From ATZT02 sp964655115 (GTDB taxonomy: Bacteria > Actinomycetota > Actinomycetes > S36-B12 > UBA5976): DNA of 24,531 bases. The notes beneath the pieces were generated by a model that saw only the letters and a list, made by a program, of their open reading frames with translations, was not told the origin of the DNA and did not search any database. Position 1 is the stretch's first letter, and every line of letters starts with the position of its first letter. The translations under genes were made by a program, and so were the position numbers. The stretch covers positions 1 to 24,531 of the forward strand of contig CAZZKM010000016.1 in NCBI GenBank assembly GCA_964655115.1. Reading direction: 5' to 3'. Of this stretch, positions 1 to 8,784 are shown piece after piece.

Positions 1-34
1 GGGTAGGGATTGAATTTACGACTGTTCTAATCAT
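1..34 (-). CDS. nuoN: NADH-quinone oxidoreductase subunit N (5' fragment, runs off the left edge)
   Basis: Only the first 11 codons are visible, reading MIRTVVNSIPT. The ATG at 34-32 overlaps the end of nuoM: the string ATGATTAG contains both the nuoN start and the nuoM TAG stop, an 8-bp overlap like the one between nuoH and nuoI. The frame stays open to the window edge. The assignment rests on position. nuoN follows nuoM in complete nuo operons, and all thirteen preceding subunits are present here in standard order. The eleven residues alone are too few to identify the family. NuoN would be one of three antiporter-like membrane subunits of the complex I proton-pumping arm. Confidence 0.7.
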   Translation of the reverse strand, partial: MIRTVVNSIPT

Positions 35-1553
35 TTTGTTTCACCATTTCAATTCTTGGAAGTGGATCACTAACTTTTAAAACTCTTAAGGTATTGGCTA
101 CTGCAGTTTCTGAAACTTTAATAACTGGAGCTGGAAATAATCCAAAAATTATTGTTAAGACCACCACTGGAGTTAAAATCAACGTTTGATTTGTATTTAA
201 ATCGCTAATATTTTTTGTGCCATCGTTTTCAGGTCCAGTAAATACTCGTTGATATAGCCACAACATATAAATTGCTGCCAAGATAATTCCTAGAGTTGCA
301 ATGACAGCTGCAATTTGATTTCTTTGATAAGTACCGGTCAAAACCATAAATTCTCCTACGAAACCTGCTAAACCAGGTAAAGCAATCGATGAAAGACTTG
401 CTACCAAGAAGAATCCTGTTAAAAGTGGAGCAGTTTTTGTTAAACCGCCAAAGCTACTAATTAACGAGGTATCTTTTTGTCGCATCAAATAACCAGCAGT
501 TAAAAATAGTGCTGCAGTTGATAAACCATGTGCCACCATATAAACAGTTGCGCCAATTATTCCAATGCTGGTGAATGAAAAGATTCCCATCACGATAAAT
601 CCAAAATGTGAAATTGAAATATATGCAAATGTTCTTTTCATATCTTTTTGAGCTATTGCAATAAGAGCTGCATAAATAATGCTTATTAATGCCAAAATAA
701 TAATTGCGGGAGCAAATTCTTTTGAGGCATTTGGAAAAATTGGAATAAGAATTGCCAACATTGCATAAGTTCCAACTTTGTCAAGAATTCCAATCAACAT
801 GGTAGAAGTTCCGGGGGTAGCTTGTTCTGCGGTATCGGGAAGCCAAGTATGTCCTGGAACCATTGGTGCTTTTAACGCAAAAGCTAAAAAGAATCCTAAA
901 AACAACCAACGCTCAGTCCAAATATCAAGTTTTAGTTCATTACTTAATGCAGCTATTGAAAAAGTTCCTCGTCCTAATTGGTTAACCGCAATAAAGTAAA
1001 GCCAGATAACTGCTGCCAGCATTACCAATCCGCCAACTAATCCAAATAGTAGAAACTTAAGTGCTGCGCCATTTCGTCTTGCTCCGCCAAATCTTCCAAC
1101 GAGGAAAAATATTGGAATTAACATTGCTTCAAAAACAACATAAAATAAGAAAAGATCTCTTGCCATAAATACTGCTAAGGCGCTTGCTTCAGTTAATAAA
1201 ATCCACATGAAATATTCGCGTGATCTAATTTGACCTTCATGTTGACAAGCCAAAACAACTATTGGAGTTAAAACTGCAGTTAATCCAACTAATACAAGTG
1301 AAATACCAGTCAATGCTAAATGAAAAGAGATGCCAAATATTGGTATCCAATCAAATGAAACATCTAATTGAGTTTGTGCATTACTTGATATATCAAATTG
1401 TAAACTTGCAACAATTACAAAAATTAGTGTCACAATTGAAGAATAAAATGCAATTTGTTTAGAACTAAAATATTTTTTAACTTGGGGAATAAATAAAAGA
1501 ATTGTACCGATTAGAGGAGTTAATAATATAAATAGTAACCATGGAAAATTCAT
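27..1553 (-). CDS. nuoM: NADH-quinone oxidoreductase subunit M (NuoM)
   Basis: Antiporter-like membrane subunit of respiratory complex I, 508 residues, close to the family's usual length of about 500. It is hydrophobic throughout with many membrane segments. The Proton_antipo_M core is clear: the charged residue of the fifth transmembrane helix is E142 (FEAMLIPIFF), and the conserved lysine is K228 in ALKAPMVPGHTWLPD, which matches the E144/K234 pair of E. coli NuoM that lines the proton path. The ATG at 1553 directly abuts the nuoL TAA with no gap, so the two are probably translationally coupled. The stop codon overlaps the presumed nuoN start. The C-terminal 20 residues are hydrophilic (DPLPRIEMVKQND). 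Confidence 0.97.
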   Translation of the reverse strand: MNFPWLLFILLTPLIGTILLFIPQVKKYFSSKQIAFYSSIVTLIFVIVASLQFDISSNAQTQLDVSFDWIPIFGISFHLALTGISLVLVGLTAVLTPIVVLACQHEGQIRSREYFMWILLTEASALAVFMARDLFLFYVVFEAMLIPIFFLVGRFGGARRNGAALKFLLFGLVGGLVMLAAVIWLYFIAVNQLGRGTFSIAALSNELKLDIWTERWLFLGFFLAFALKAPMVPGHTWLPDTAEQATPGTSTMLIGILDKVGTYAMLAILIPIFPNASKEFAPAIIILALISIIYAALIAIAQKDMKRTFAYISISHFGFIVMGIFSFTSIGIIGATVYMVAHGLSTAALFLTAGYLMRQKDTSLISSFGGLTKTAPLLTGFFLVASLSSIALPGLAGFVGEFMVLTGTYQRNQIAAVIATLGIILAAIYMLWLYQRVFTGPENDGTKNISDLNTNQTLILTPVVVLTIIFGLFPAPVIKVSETAVANTLRVLKVSDPLPRIEMVKQND

Positions 1554-3413
1554 TTATAATCTCGCAATCAAAAGTAGAATTACAATAATTGCAGTGCCTA
1601 AAATTATTGACATTGCATAAGACCTAACAAAACCAGTTTCACTTCTTCTCAAACGTGCCGAAATTCCACCGGTTAATAAACCGATGCCAGAATAAAATCC
1701 ATCAACTACGGATTTGTCAAAAAATCCTAAAATTCTTGTTAGTCTTTTACCCGGTTTCATTAAAAGATTTTCATTTAAAATATCGCCATACAAATCTTTT
1801 CTTGCAGCACTTACCACCAATGAAACTTTTTCTGGTGCAACTTTTGCAACATTTCGGTATTGCCAAATTGCTAATAAAACCCCTACGGCAACAACACTCA
1901 AAGTAATTAAGGTAATTGTAAGAATTGAAAATGGAGGTTCTGGTTCACTAAAATCTGTTACTGGTTCTAACCAATGTTCTAGTGCATGATTTTGAGTTAA
2001 AAAGATTCCAATAAAAGTTGATCCAATTGCCAAAACAATCATTGGAATTGTCATGGATAGTGGTGACTCATGCGGATGAACATCGCTATGCCATCTTTGT
2101 TTTGAGAAAAATGTCATTACGACCATGCGCGTCATGTAAAAAGCTGTTAATCCTGCACCAAATAAAACTACAAATCCTGCCCACCAAGAATGACTCAATG
2201 CTGCTTCAATGATGTGATCTTTTGAGTAAAAACCAGCAAATGGTGGAATTCCAAGAATTGCTAAATAACCGATAAAAAATGTAATTGTGGTAAACACCAT
2301 TAGTTTTGACAATCCGCCAAATCTTCTCATGTCAACGTTGTCATTTGTGGCATGCATTACTGATCCTGCACCAAGAAACATAACTGCTTTAAAAAATCCG
2401 TGAGTGATTAAATGCAAAATTGCAAATACATAACCGATTGGACCTAATCCTGCTGCTAAAACCATGTAACCAATTTGACTCATGGTTGAACCTGCTAAAG
2501 ATTTTTTTATGTCATCTTTTGCAGCGCCAATAATTGCACCCATCAATAATGAAATTGCACCAATAATTACAACAGCAGTTTGTGCAGTTGGACTGGCATT
2601 AAATATTTCTCCACTTCTTACTATTAAATAAACTCCTGCGGTAACCATGGTTGCCGCGTGAATTAAAGCTGAAACTGGAGTTGGGCCTTCCATTGCATCA
2701 AGTAGCCATGATTGCAAAGGAAATTGAGCACTTTTTCCACATGCCGCTAATAAAAGTAATAAGCCCAAGGTTAATGAAACCCAACTTGGCGCGTTCGAAA
2801 TTCCCTGATTTACATCAATAAATGAAACTGATCCAAAAACCAAAAACATCGTCATGATCGCAAGGGATAGACCAAAATCTCCAACGCGATTTGCCACAAA
2901 AGCTTTTTTTGCCGCCACTGCAGCAGAATTTTTATGCTGCCAAAAACCAATCAGCAAGTAAGACGCCAGTCCTACCCCTTCCCAGCCAACATAAAGAAGT
3001 AAATAATTATCAGCCAGGACTAGTAAAAGCATTGCTGCAACGAATAAATTCAAATATGCGAAAAATCTTCTTCTGTTCTCATCATGTGACATATAACCTA
3101 ATGAATAAATATGAATCAAAGTACCAACAAAAGTTATAAGTAAAACAAAAGAAATTGAAAGTGGATCTGCTTGTAAACCAAAATTAACTTTTAAATTTGC
3201 AGCTGGAACTACCAACCATTCATAAACTGTCGTGATAACTGTTCTTTCTTCTTTTGGCAAAGCAAGCAGTTGGAAAAATTGCCAAAGCCCAACCAAAAAT
3301 GCGCCAGTTGATGCACTTATTGCTAAATACGGGCCAAACTTATTTGTACGACGCCCTAATGACAATAAAATCGCAGCACTTAGCGCAGGAAGTGCTATTG
3401 CAAATGCGATCAT
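1554..3413 (-). CDS. nuoL: NADH-quinone oxidoreductase subunit L (NuoL)
   Basis: Largest antiporter-like membrane subunit of complex I, 619 residues (E. coli 613). The N-terminal Proton_antipo_N part (about residues 70-125, LQADPLSISFVLL...) is followed by the Proton_antipo_M domain. Key residues are visible: E145 in YVGWEGVGLASY, K227 in GKSAQFPLQSWLLDAMEGPTPVSALIHAATM split across that segment, and the lysine in GAAKDDIKKSLAGSTMSQIGYM. The C-terminal section (about 520-619) has the amphipathic lateral helix and final transmembrane anchor expected of NuoL and not of NuoM. The gap to nuoK is 20 bp and contains an AGGA about 10 nt before the ATG. This is the largest gap between adjacent genes in the nuo operon. 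Confidence 0.97.
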   Translation of the reverse strand: MIAFAIALPALSAAILLSLGRRTNKFGPYLAISASTGAFLVGLWQFFQLLALPKEERTVITTVYEWLVVPAANLKVNFGLQADPLSISFVLLITFVGTLIHIYSLGYMSHDENRRRFFAYLNLFVAAMLLLVLADNYLLLYVGWEGVGLASYLLIGFWQHKNSAAVAAKKAFVANRVGDFGLSLAIMTMFLVFGSVSFIDVNQGISNAPSWVSLTLGLLLLLAACGKSAQFPLQSWLLDAMEGPTPVSALIHAATMVTAGVYLIVRSGEIFNASPTAQTAVVIIGAISLLMGAIIGAAKDDIKKSLAGSTMSQIGYMVLAAGLGPIGYVFAILHLITHGFFKAVMFLGAGSVMHATNDNVDMRRFGGLSKLMVFTTITFFIGYLAILGIPPFAGFYSKDHIIEAALSHSWWAGFVVLFGAGLTAFYMTRMVVMTFFSKQRWHSDVHPHESPLSMTIPMIVLAIGSTFIGIFLTQNHALEHWLEPVTDFSEPEPPFSILTITLITLSVVAVGVLLAIWQYRNVAKVAPEKVSLVVSAARKDLYGDILNENLLMKPGKRLTRILGFFDKSVVDGFYSGIGLLTGGISARLRRSETGFVRSYAMSIILGTAIIVILLLIARL

Positions 3414-3433
3414 TTAAAATTTTTCCTTTTCTT

Positions 3434-3733
3434 TTACCAGCGCAACAAACTTGCTTCGTCTACAGATGCTGAATTTCTAGTTCTAAAAATCGTGACGATA
3501 ATTGCTAATCCCACAACAACTTCTGCTGCTGCTACTACCATCACAAAAAATGCTGCAGTTTGACCTGATAAATCTCCCCAAACTCTGGAGCCTGTCACAA
3601 ATGCAAGATTTGCAGCATTAAGCATTAATTCAATAGACATGAATGCCACAATTGCATTTCTTCGTAACAAAACCCCTAATGCACCTATCGAAAAAATAAT
3701 TCCTGACAAAATTAAATAAGCATTTGGACTCAT
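3434..3733 (-). CDS. nuoK: NADH-quinone oxidoreductase subunit K (NuoK)
   Basis: Small complex I membrane subunit, 99 residues with three predicted transmembrane helices, the standard length. The two buried glutamates essential for proton transfer in E. coli NuoK (E36, E72) correspond to E35 (FMSIELMLNAAN) and E71 (VAAAEVVVGLAI). The ATG lies in a 4-bp ATGA overlap with the end of nuoJ at 3730-3733. It resembles the MnhC family of Na+/H+ antiporter subunits, but the operon context settles NuoK. Confidence 0.97.
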   Translation of the reverse strand: MSPNAYLILSGIIFSIGALGVLLRRNAIVAFMSIELMLNAANLAFVTGSRVWGDLSGQTAAFFVMVVAAAEVVVGLAIIVTIFRTRNSASVDEASLLRW

Positions 3734-4563
3734 TTTTTGTCCTCATCGTCTTCGCTTGAAACAAGTCCTAAACCTTCAGAAATTATTTGTATTTCACTTA
3801 AATCAGTTTCATTAACAGACTTTGCTGCTCCTCTGGCCACAATTGGTCCAGGAATTGAAATCTCAGAAACTGAACCATCTGGCAATAACGCTGGGGTATC
3901 TACAGAGTTATGTCTTGCATAAACTCCAGGTGAAGGCAATGGACCTTGATAATTTCCTTTAGCAAAAAGTTCTTTTGCTAGAACTTCTTGAGTTTTCTTT
4001 GGTGTTGTTCTTTCTTTATGAGCAAGGATCATTGCTCCAACAGCAGCTGTAATAAGTAGTGCAGAAGTTATTTCAAAAATTAAAACATATTTACCAAAAA
4101 GTAACGCTGCAATTCCTTGCACATTTCCGCCGTAAGCAGAATCAGCATTTGCTAATTGTGCAGTTTGCACACTAAATGAATTACCTAAAAGCATTACTAG
4201 ACCAATAACTAATAATGCTCCTGCAAGAATTGAAACTCTTCTTTGACCTTTAATAGTTTCAATCAGTGCATCCGATGCATCGACTCCAACAATCATTAAG
4301 ACGAAAAGAAATAGCATCATTACCGCACCTGTATAAACCACAACTTGAGCAACACCTAAGAAAGGAGCAGATTGCAAAACATAAAGCACTGCTAAATTAA
4401 TCATCGTTAATGCCACCCATAAAGCACTATGAACCGCTTTATGTGAAATCAACATTCCTATTGCACCTAAAACAGAAAGTACTGCACAAATCCAAAACAC
4501 CACTGGTTCAAATGAAATAGTTGACTCAGTAACTTCAGCCAGTGGAATTATATTTTGAAACAT
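3730..4563 (-). CDS. nuoJ: NADH-quinone oxidoreductase subunit J (NuoJ), long form
   Basis: Complex I membrane subunit of 277 residues. The first 180 or so hold five hydrophobic helices, including the diagnostic TM3 segment VVYTGAVMMLFLFVLMIVGVD (about residues 76-96), whose pi-bulge/TM3 rotation is linked to coupling in complex I. The remaining 100 residues are a polar, acidic cytoplasmic tail ending in SSEDDEDKK. E. coli NuoJ has about 184 residues. Tails of this kind are common in actinobacterial NuoJ (family knowledge). The ATG at 4563 abuts the nuoI TAA with no gap. Confidence 0.96.
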   Translation of the reverse strand: MFQNIIPLAEVTESTISFEPVVFWICAVLSVLGAIGMLISHKAVHSALWVALTMINLAVLYVLQSAPFLGVAQVVVYTGAVMMLFLFVLMIVGVDASDALIETIKGQRRVSILAGALLVIGLVMLLGNSFSVQTAQLANADSAYGGNVQGIAALLFGKYVLIFEITSALLITAAVGAMILAHKERTTPKKTQEVLAKELFAKGNYQGPLPSPGVYARHNSVDTPALLPDGSVSEISIPGPIVARGAAKSVNETDLSEIQIISEGLGLVSSEDDEDKK

Positions 4564-5130
4564 TTATAAAACATCCTGCTTTTTTTGTTTTATTTCTTCA
4601 ACTTCGGCAAATTGTTCAGCAGTAGCTCCTTTTACTTTGCCTTCGTAATAATCTTGTGCTTCAAAACCTTCCACCATTGCATGGGGAGGTTGGGCCATAC
4701 CTGGAAGAAGAGGAGCAAGTAAATCTTCTTTTTCATAAATTAACTTTGTTCTGGAATCATCGGCTAATTCATATTCATTTGTCATTGTTAAAGCTCTCGT
4801 TGGACAAGCTTCAATACAAAGACCACAACCTATGCAGCGCAAATAATTTATTTGATAAACACGTCCATATCTTTCACCAGGAGAAAATCTATCTCCGTCT
4901 AAATTTGAAGCACCCTCTACATAAATTGCATCAGCGGGACAAGCCCAAGCACAAAGTTCACATCCCACACATTTTTCTAAGCCATCAGGATGTCTATTTA
5001 ATTGGTGTCGACCGTGAAATCTTGCTTGTGTAGGCACTTTTTCTTCTGGATATTGTTCTGTGGTTACTTTTCTAAACATAGACAAGAACGTGACACCAAA
5101 ACCTCTAATAAATTGCGGTAACTCAGCCAT
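4564..5130 (-). CDS. nuoI: NADH-quinone oxidoreductase subunit I (NuoI), 2x[4Fe-4S] ferredoxin-like
   Basis: Peripheral-arm subunit of complex I (188 residues) that carries clusters N6a and N6b between NuoG and NuoB. Both 4Fe-4S signatures are intact: C54-x2-C57-x2-C60-x3-C64-P (CVGCELCAWACPADAI) and C99-x2-C102-x2-C105-x3-C109-P (CIGCGLCIEACPTRAL). The N-terminal 25 residues hold the amphipathic GFGVTFLSMFRK segment that packs on the membrane arm. Its ATG overlaps the nuoH stop by 8 bp (ATGGCTGA). The last 45 residues after the ferredoxin fold are charged and variable. Confidence 0.97.
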   Translation of the reverse strand: MAELPQFIRGFGVTFLSMFRKVTTEQYPEEKVPTQARFHGRHQLNRHPDGLEKCVGCELCAWACPADAIYVEGASNLDGDRFSPGERYGRVYQINYLRCIGCGLCIEACPTRALTMTNEYELADDSRTKLIYEKEDLLAPLLPGMAQPPHAMVEGFEAQDYYEGKVKGATAEQFAEVEEIKQKKQDVL

Positions 5131-6403
5131 TTAACACTCCTTGTTTTTTATTTGGTTCAACCAAAACTTGTCCAGGAAGTGGTGGCACAGGATGTCCGCC
5201 TGCAAATGGATTAATTTCAGTAACTTCTGAATTAACTTCTTCTTTGTTTTCTCTAATATTTGCTTTCTTCCAATCAATAATGAAAACAATTAATGCAACG
5301 AGGATTAGAGGTAATCCAAGTAAAGCAATAGTTTGTCCAGTTGGAAGATCTAAGGTATTTCTTAAACCTCTAGTAATAGCCACAATAGAAATCCACACAA
5401 GTGATGCAGGAATTAAAATTTTCCAACCTAAATTCATAAATTGGTCATATCTAAATCTTGGTAAAGTTCCTCTGATCCAAATAAATATAAATAGAAATAC
5501 TGCAATTTTGCTAAAGAACCAAATTAAAGGAACCCATCCTTCATTTGCTCCAGGAATTAATGAAAGTGGAAATGGTGCGCGCCATCCTCCCAAGAATAAA
5601 GTTGTAGCAAGTGCAGAAACTGTAACCATGTTGATGTATTCAGCTAAGAAAAATAAAGCAAACTTTAAAGAGGTGTATTCGGTATGAAAGCCACCAACTA
5701 ATTCACCTTCTGCTTCTGGTAAATCAAAAGGTGCTCTATTAGTTTCTCCCACCATAGAAATTACATAAATTAAAAAAGATGGAAGAAGCAACAAGATGTA
5801 CCAAGTTCTTTCTTGTGCGGCAACAATTTGTGAAGTACTCATAGATCCTGCATATAAAAACACAGCAACAAATGAAAGTCCCATTGCTATTTCATAAGAA
5901 ACCATTTGCGCAGAAGATCTAAGACCTCCAAGAAGAGCATATGTAGATCCAGACGACCAACCCGCTAAAACGATTCCATAAATTCCAACTGACGCAATAG
6001 CCAAAACATAAAGAACACTTACTGGAAAGTCAGTTAGTTGTAATGGAGTTGTTACTCCAAAAAATGAAACTTCCGGTCCAAATGGAATAACTGCAAAAGT
6101 CATAAAAGCAGTAGTAGCAGAAATTACTGGAGCCAAAATATAAACAGCTTTGTCAACTGTAAATGGAATTACATCCTCTTTTAAAGCAAGTTTTACTCCA
6201 TCCATCAAACCAATTAACATTCCACCAGGACCAACTCGATTTGGTCCAACGCGCATTTGCATACGAGCAACAATTCTTCTTTCACCCCAAATTGCCAAAA
6301 GTGTCATTACCACAAGGGTTACAAAAACAACTACAACTTTAATTAATGTGACCCACCAAGGATCTACTCCAAATGCACTTAGTTCAACCAAAGGTAATTT
6401 CAT
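5123..6403 (-). CDS. nuoH: NADH-quinone oxidoreductase subunit H (NuoH)
   Basis: Quinone-site membrane subunit of complex I, 426 residues (E. coli 325). Hallmarks are present: WGERRIVARMQMRVGPNRVGPGG near residues 44-66 (split here as GERR...GPNRVGPGG), the acidic loop ETNRAPFDLPEAEGELVGG forming part of the quinone chamber, GFHTEYTSLKFALFFLAEY, and RFRYDQFMNLGWK near the C-terminal helices. An extra polar, proline-rich tail from about residue 380 contains AGGHPVPPLPGQ, a type of extension I associate with actinobacterial NuoH. The start ATG shares one base with the nuoG stop (TAATG). Confidence 0.97.
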   Translation of the reverse strand: MKLPLVELSAFGVDPWWVTLIKVVVVFVTLVVMTLLAIWGERRIVARMQMRVGPNRVGPGGMLIGLMDGVKLALKEDVIPFTVDKAVYILAPVISATTAFMTFAVIPFGPEVSFFGVTTPLQLTDFPVSVLYVLAIASVGIYGIVLAGWSSGSTYALLGGLRSSAQMVSYEIAMGLSFVAVFLYAGSMSTSQIVAAQERTWYILLLLPSFLIYVISMVGETNRAPFDLPEAEGELVGGFHTEYTSLKFALFFLAEYINMVTVSALATTLFLGGWRAPFPLSLIPGANEGWVPLIWFFSKIAVFLFIFIWIRGTLPRFRYDQFMNLGWKILIPASLVWISIVAITRGLRNTLDLPTGQTIALLGLPLILVALIVFIIDWKKANIRENKEEVNSEVTEINPFAGGHPVPPLPGQVLVEPNKKQGVLNG

Positions 6404-8784
6404 TAGAAACTACCTTTCTGGATTGAAACTAAATCTCCATCTTTTGCGGCAAGTTTTAATTTAACTTTGCTGTCATGACTATTTGAAGGAATCCAAATGA
6501 CATCATTTACCATTTCAATTACTTCTAATTTTATCGTGATAGATCCATTTGCATTTGAAATAATTACTTTGTCATCCGTGGTTAAACCGTTTTCTTGCGC
6601 TGTTTTGTGACTTAAATGTGCAACAGCAGTTCTTTGAGTTCCTGCTAAATGTTCTTCACCTTGTTGTAATGCTCCGTCGTCTAACAATAAATTCCAAGTA
6701 CTTAAAATTACTTTAGATTTTGTGACAGATTTACTTTCTTCAGCTTTTACACTTGGTACTCTTTCTTTTGGGCCACTCCAAGTGCCAAATGCTGCTAATT
6801 CTTGTCGTAATTCATCAATTGTTTGTAAACCAAAATCAAAACCTAATCCGTCGGCTAACATTGCTAAAACTCTGGCATCTGTTACAGCATTTGTTGAAGT
6901 TATCGCTCTTCCAAATGGTCTTGGTCGACCTTCCCAGTTAATAAATGTTCCTGATTTTTCTGTTACTGGCGCAACCGGTAAGGAAACATTTGCATATCTA
7001 GTTAGTGAATTTTCGTGAATTCCTAGAGTTACTACAAAGTCAACTGCATTTAAAGCTTTACTAAATAATTGAGGATCTGGAGCATCGGTTACTTCAAGAC
7101 CTGCAATTATTAATGCCTTTATTTCACCATTTATTGCACTATTTAATATCTCTTGATGAGTTTTTCCAGGTTTGCTTGGAATTTGTGAAGCATTAACTCC
7201 CCAGACTGCCCCAACTTCACTTCTGGCACTTGTTTCTGAGACTGGCCTTCCGCCTGGCAAAAGATTTGGCAAAATTCCGACTTCGACACTTCCTCTTTCT
7301 CCAGCGCGACGTGGAATCCATGCAATTTTTGAATTTGATTTTTCTGCTACTTCAACAACTGCACTATATAAACCATTAATTGCTGCAGCTCTTTCGCCCA
7401 CGATAATTATGGATTCTTTTGCAATTTCTAAACTTCTTAATACTTTTGCTTCATCTCCAGGTTTTGTTAATACAACTTCTGCATCAATTTTTTCCAAACC
7501 TTTTGATAAGTAAGGAGAAATAGCGGTAATTGAAATATTTGCTTTTGAAGCTGCTTTTCTTAATCGTAAAAATACAATTGGTGATTCTTCTTCTGGTTCA
7601 AAACTAACCAAAATAACATTTTTTGCTTTTTCTAATTCCTGATAAGTTACAGATCCTGCACTTCCTGCAACAACACTTGATAAAAATGCTAATTCTTCAT
7701 CACTATTAACTCTATTTCTAAAATCGATATCGTTAGTATCTAGTGCTAATCGTGCAAATTTTGAATAAGCATATGCATCTTCCAAAGTTAAACGTCCACC
7801 TAGCAACACAGCTACTTTTCCTTCAGCTGCTTTTAAACCTTTTACTGCAAAATCAATTGCATCTGGCCAGAGGGCATCTAATTGTTTGCCTTCACCATTT
7901 TTAACTTTTGGTTGAATTAAACGATTTTGTTTTAAGTAACCAAAAGCAAATCTGCCTTTGTCACAATTCCAATCTTCGTTAACTAATGGATCTTCCCAAG
8001 CAAGTCTTCTCATTACCGTTTCGCGACGATAATCAGTTCTTAAAGAACAACCTGATGCGCAATGTTCACAAGTTGTAGGAACTGAAACTAAATCAAATGG
8101 CCTAGATCTAAATCGATATGCAGAACTTGTTAATGCACCAACTGGACAAATCTGAACTGTGTTTCCGGAAAAATAAGAATTGAAAGGCTCTCCTGAAGCA
8201 ATTCCTACTTGTTGTTTTGCACCACGTTCCAATAATTCAATGAATGGATCTCCTGCGATTTCTTCAGAGAATCTGGTGCATCTGGCACATTCAACGCAAC
8301 GTTCGCGATCAAGCAAAATTTCAGTGCTTAATTCTAATGGTTTTGGAAAAGTTCTTTTTTCAATTTCAAATCTTGATTCAGCTCTTCCTGCAGTCATCGC
8401 TTGATTTTGGAGAGGACACTCTCCACCTTTATCGCACACAGGACAATCAAGTGGATGATTAATTAGTAAAAATTCCATAACTCCAGCTTGAGCATCTTCT
8501 GCAACTTTTGAAGTCATTTGAGTTTTTACAACCATTCCTTCAGTTAATGGAATGGCGCAAGATGGTTGTGGTTTTGGCATTCCTTCAATTTCAACTAAAC
8601 ACATGCGGCAAGCTGCAACTGGTGCAAGTGATGGATGATCACAAAATCTTGGAACAAAAGTTCCCATGCGTTCTGCAGCTCTAATTATTAATGTTCCTTT
8701 GGGAACCTGTACTTGGATTCCATCAATAGTTGCAGTAATTAGTTCTTCATTTTTAACTGATTTATTTTCTGAAGTTAAAGTCAT
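6403..8784 (-). CDS. nuoG: NADH-quinone oxidoreductase subunit G (NuoG), iron-sulfur subunit
   Basis: Largest peripheral subunit of complex I, 793 residues, carrying the electron wire between NuoF and NuoI. Ligands can be placed: N1b at C48, C59, C62, C76; N5 at H110, C114, C117, C123; N4 at C163, C166, C169, C213; and the off-path N7 site at C239-x2-C242-x3-C246-x27-C274. The C-terminal two thirds form a molybdopterin-oxidoreductase-like fold with no visible cofactor function, as in other NuoG. It begins in an ATGA overlap with nuoF (8781-8784) and ends in a TAATG overlap with nuoH. The iron-sulfur part is much better conserved than residues 300-790. Confidence 0.97.
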   Translation of the reverse strand: MTLTSENKSVKNEELITATIDGIQVQVPKGTLIIRAAERMGTFVPRFCDHPSLAPVAACRMCLVEIEGMPKPQPSCAIPLTEGMVVKTQMTSKVAEDAQAGVMEFLLINHPLDCPVCDKGGECPLQNQAMTAGRAESRFEIEKRTFPKPLELSTEILLDRERCVECARCTRFSEEIAGDPFIELLERGAKQQVGIASGEPFNSYFSGNTVQICPVGALTSSAYRFRSRPFDLVSVPTTCEHCASGCSLRTDYRRETVMRRLAWEDPLVNEDWNCDKGRFAFGYLKQNRLIQPKVKNGEGKQLDALWPDAIDFAVKGLKAAEGKVAVLLGGRLTLEDAYAYSKFARLALDTNDIDFRNRVNSDEELAFLSSVVAGSAGSVTYQELEKAKNVILVSFEPEEESPIVFLRLRKAASKANISITAISPYLSKGLEKIDAEVVLTKPGDEAKVLRSLEIAKESIIIVGERAAAINGLYSAVVEVAEKSNSKIAWIPRRAGERGSVEVGILPNLLPGGRPVSETSARSEVGAVWGVNASQIPSKPGKTHQEILNSAINGEIKALIIAGLEVTDAPDPQLFSKALNAVDFVVTLGIHENSLTRYANVSLPVAPVTEKSGTFINWEGRPRPFGRAITSTNAVTDARVLAMLADGLGFDFGLQTIDELRQELAAFGTWSGPKERVPSVKAEESKSVTKSKVILSTWNLLLDDGALQQGEEHLAGTQRTAVAHLSHKTAQENGLTTDDKVIISNANGSITIKLEVIEMVNDVIWIPSNSHDSKVKLKLAAKDGDLVSIQKGSF

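Noticed and set aside
4656..5033. 125-codon plus-strand frame antisense to nuoI, rich in His and Leu
   Set aside because: The composition is what the reverse of an iron-sulfur protein gene gives; nuoI on the other strand explains the sequence completely.
5244..5687. 147-codon plus-strand reading frame inside nuoH
   Set aside because: It is antisense to a fully conserved NuoH, has no family resemblance and is low-complexity in the way reverse-strand frames of AT-rich membrane-protein genes usually are.
7172..7513. 113-codon plus-strand reading frame inside nuoG
   Set aside because: Antisense shadow of the variable part of NuoG; no ribosome binding site or recognisable domain.
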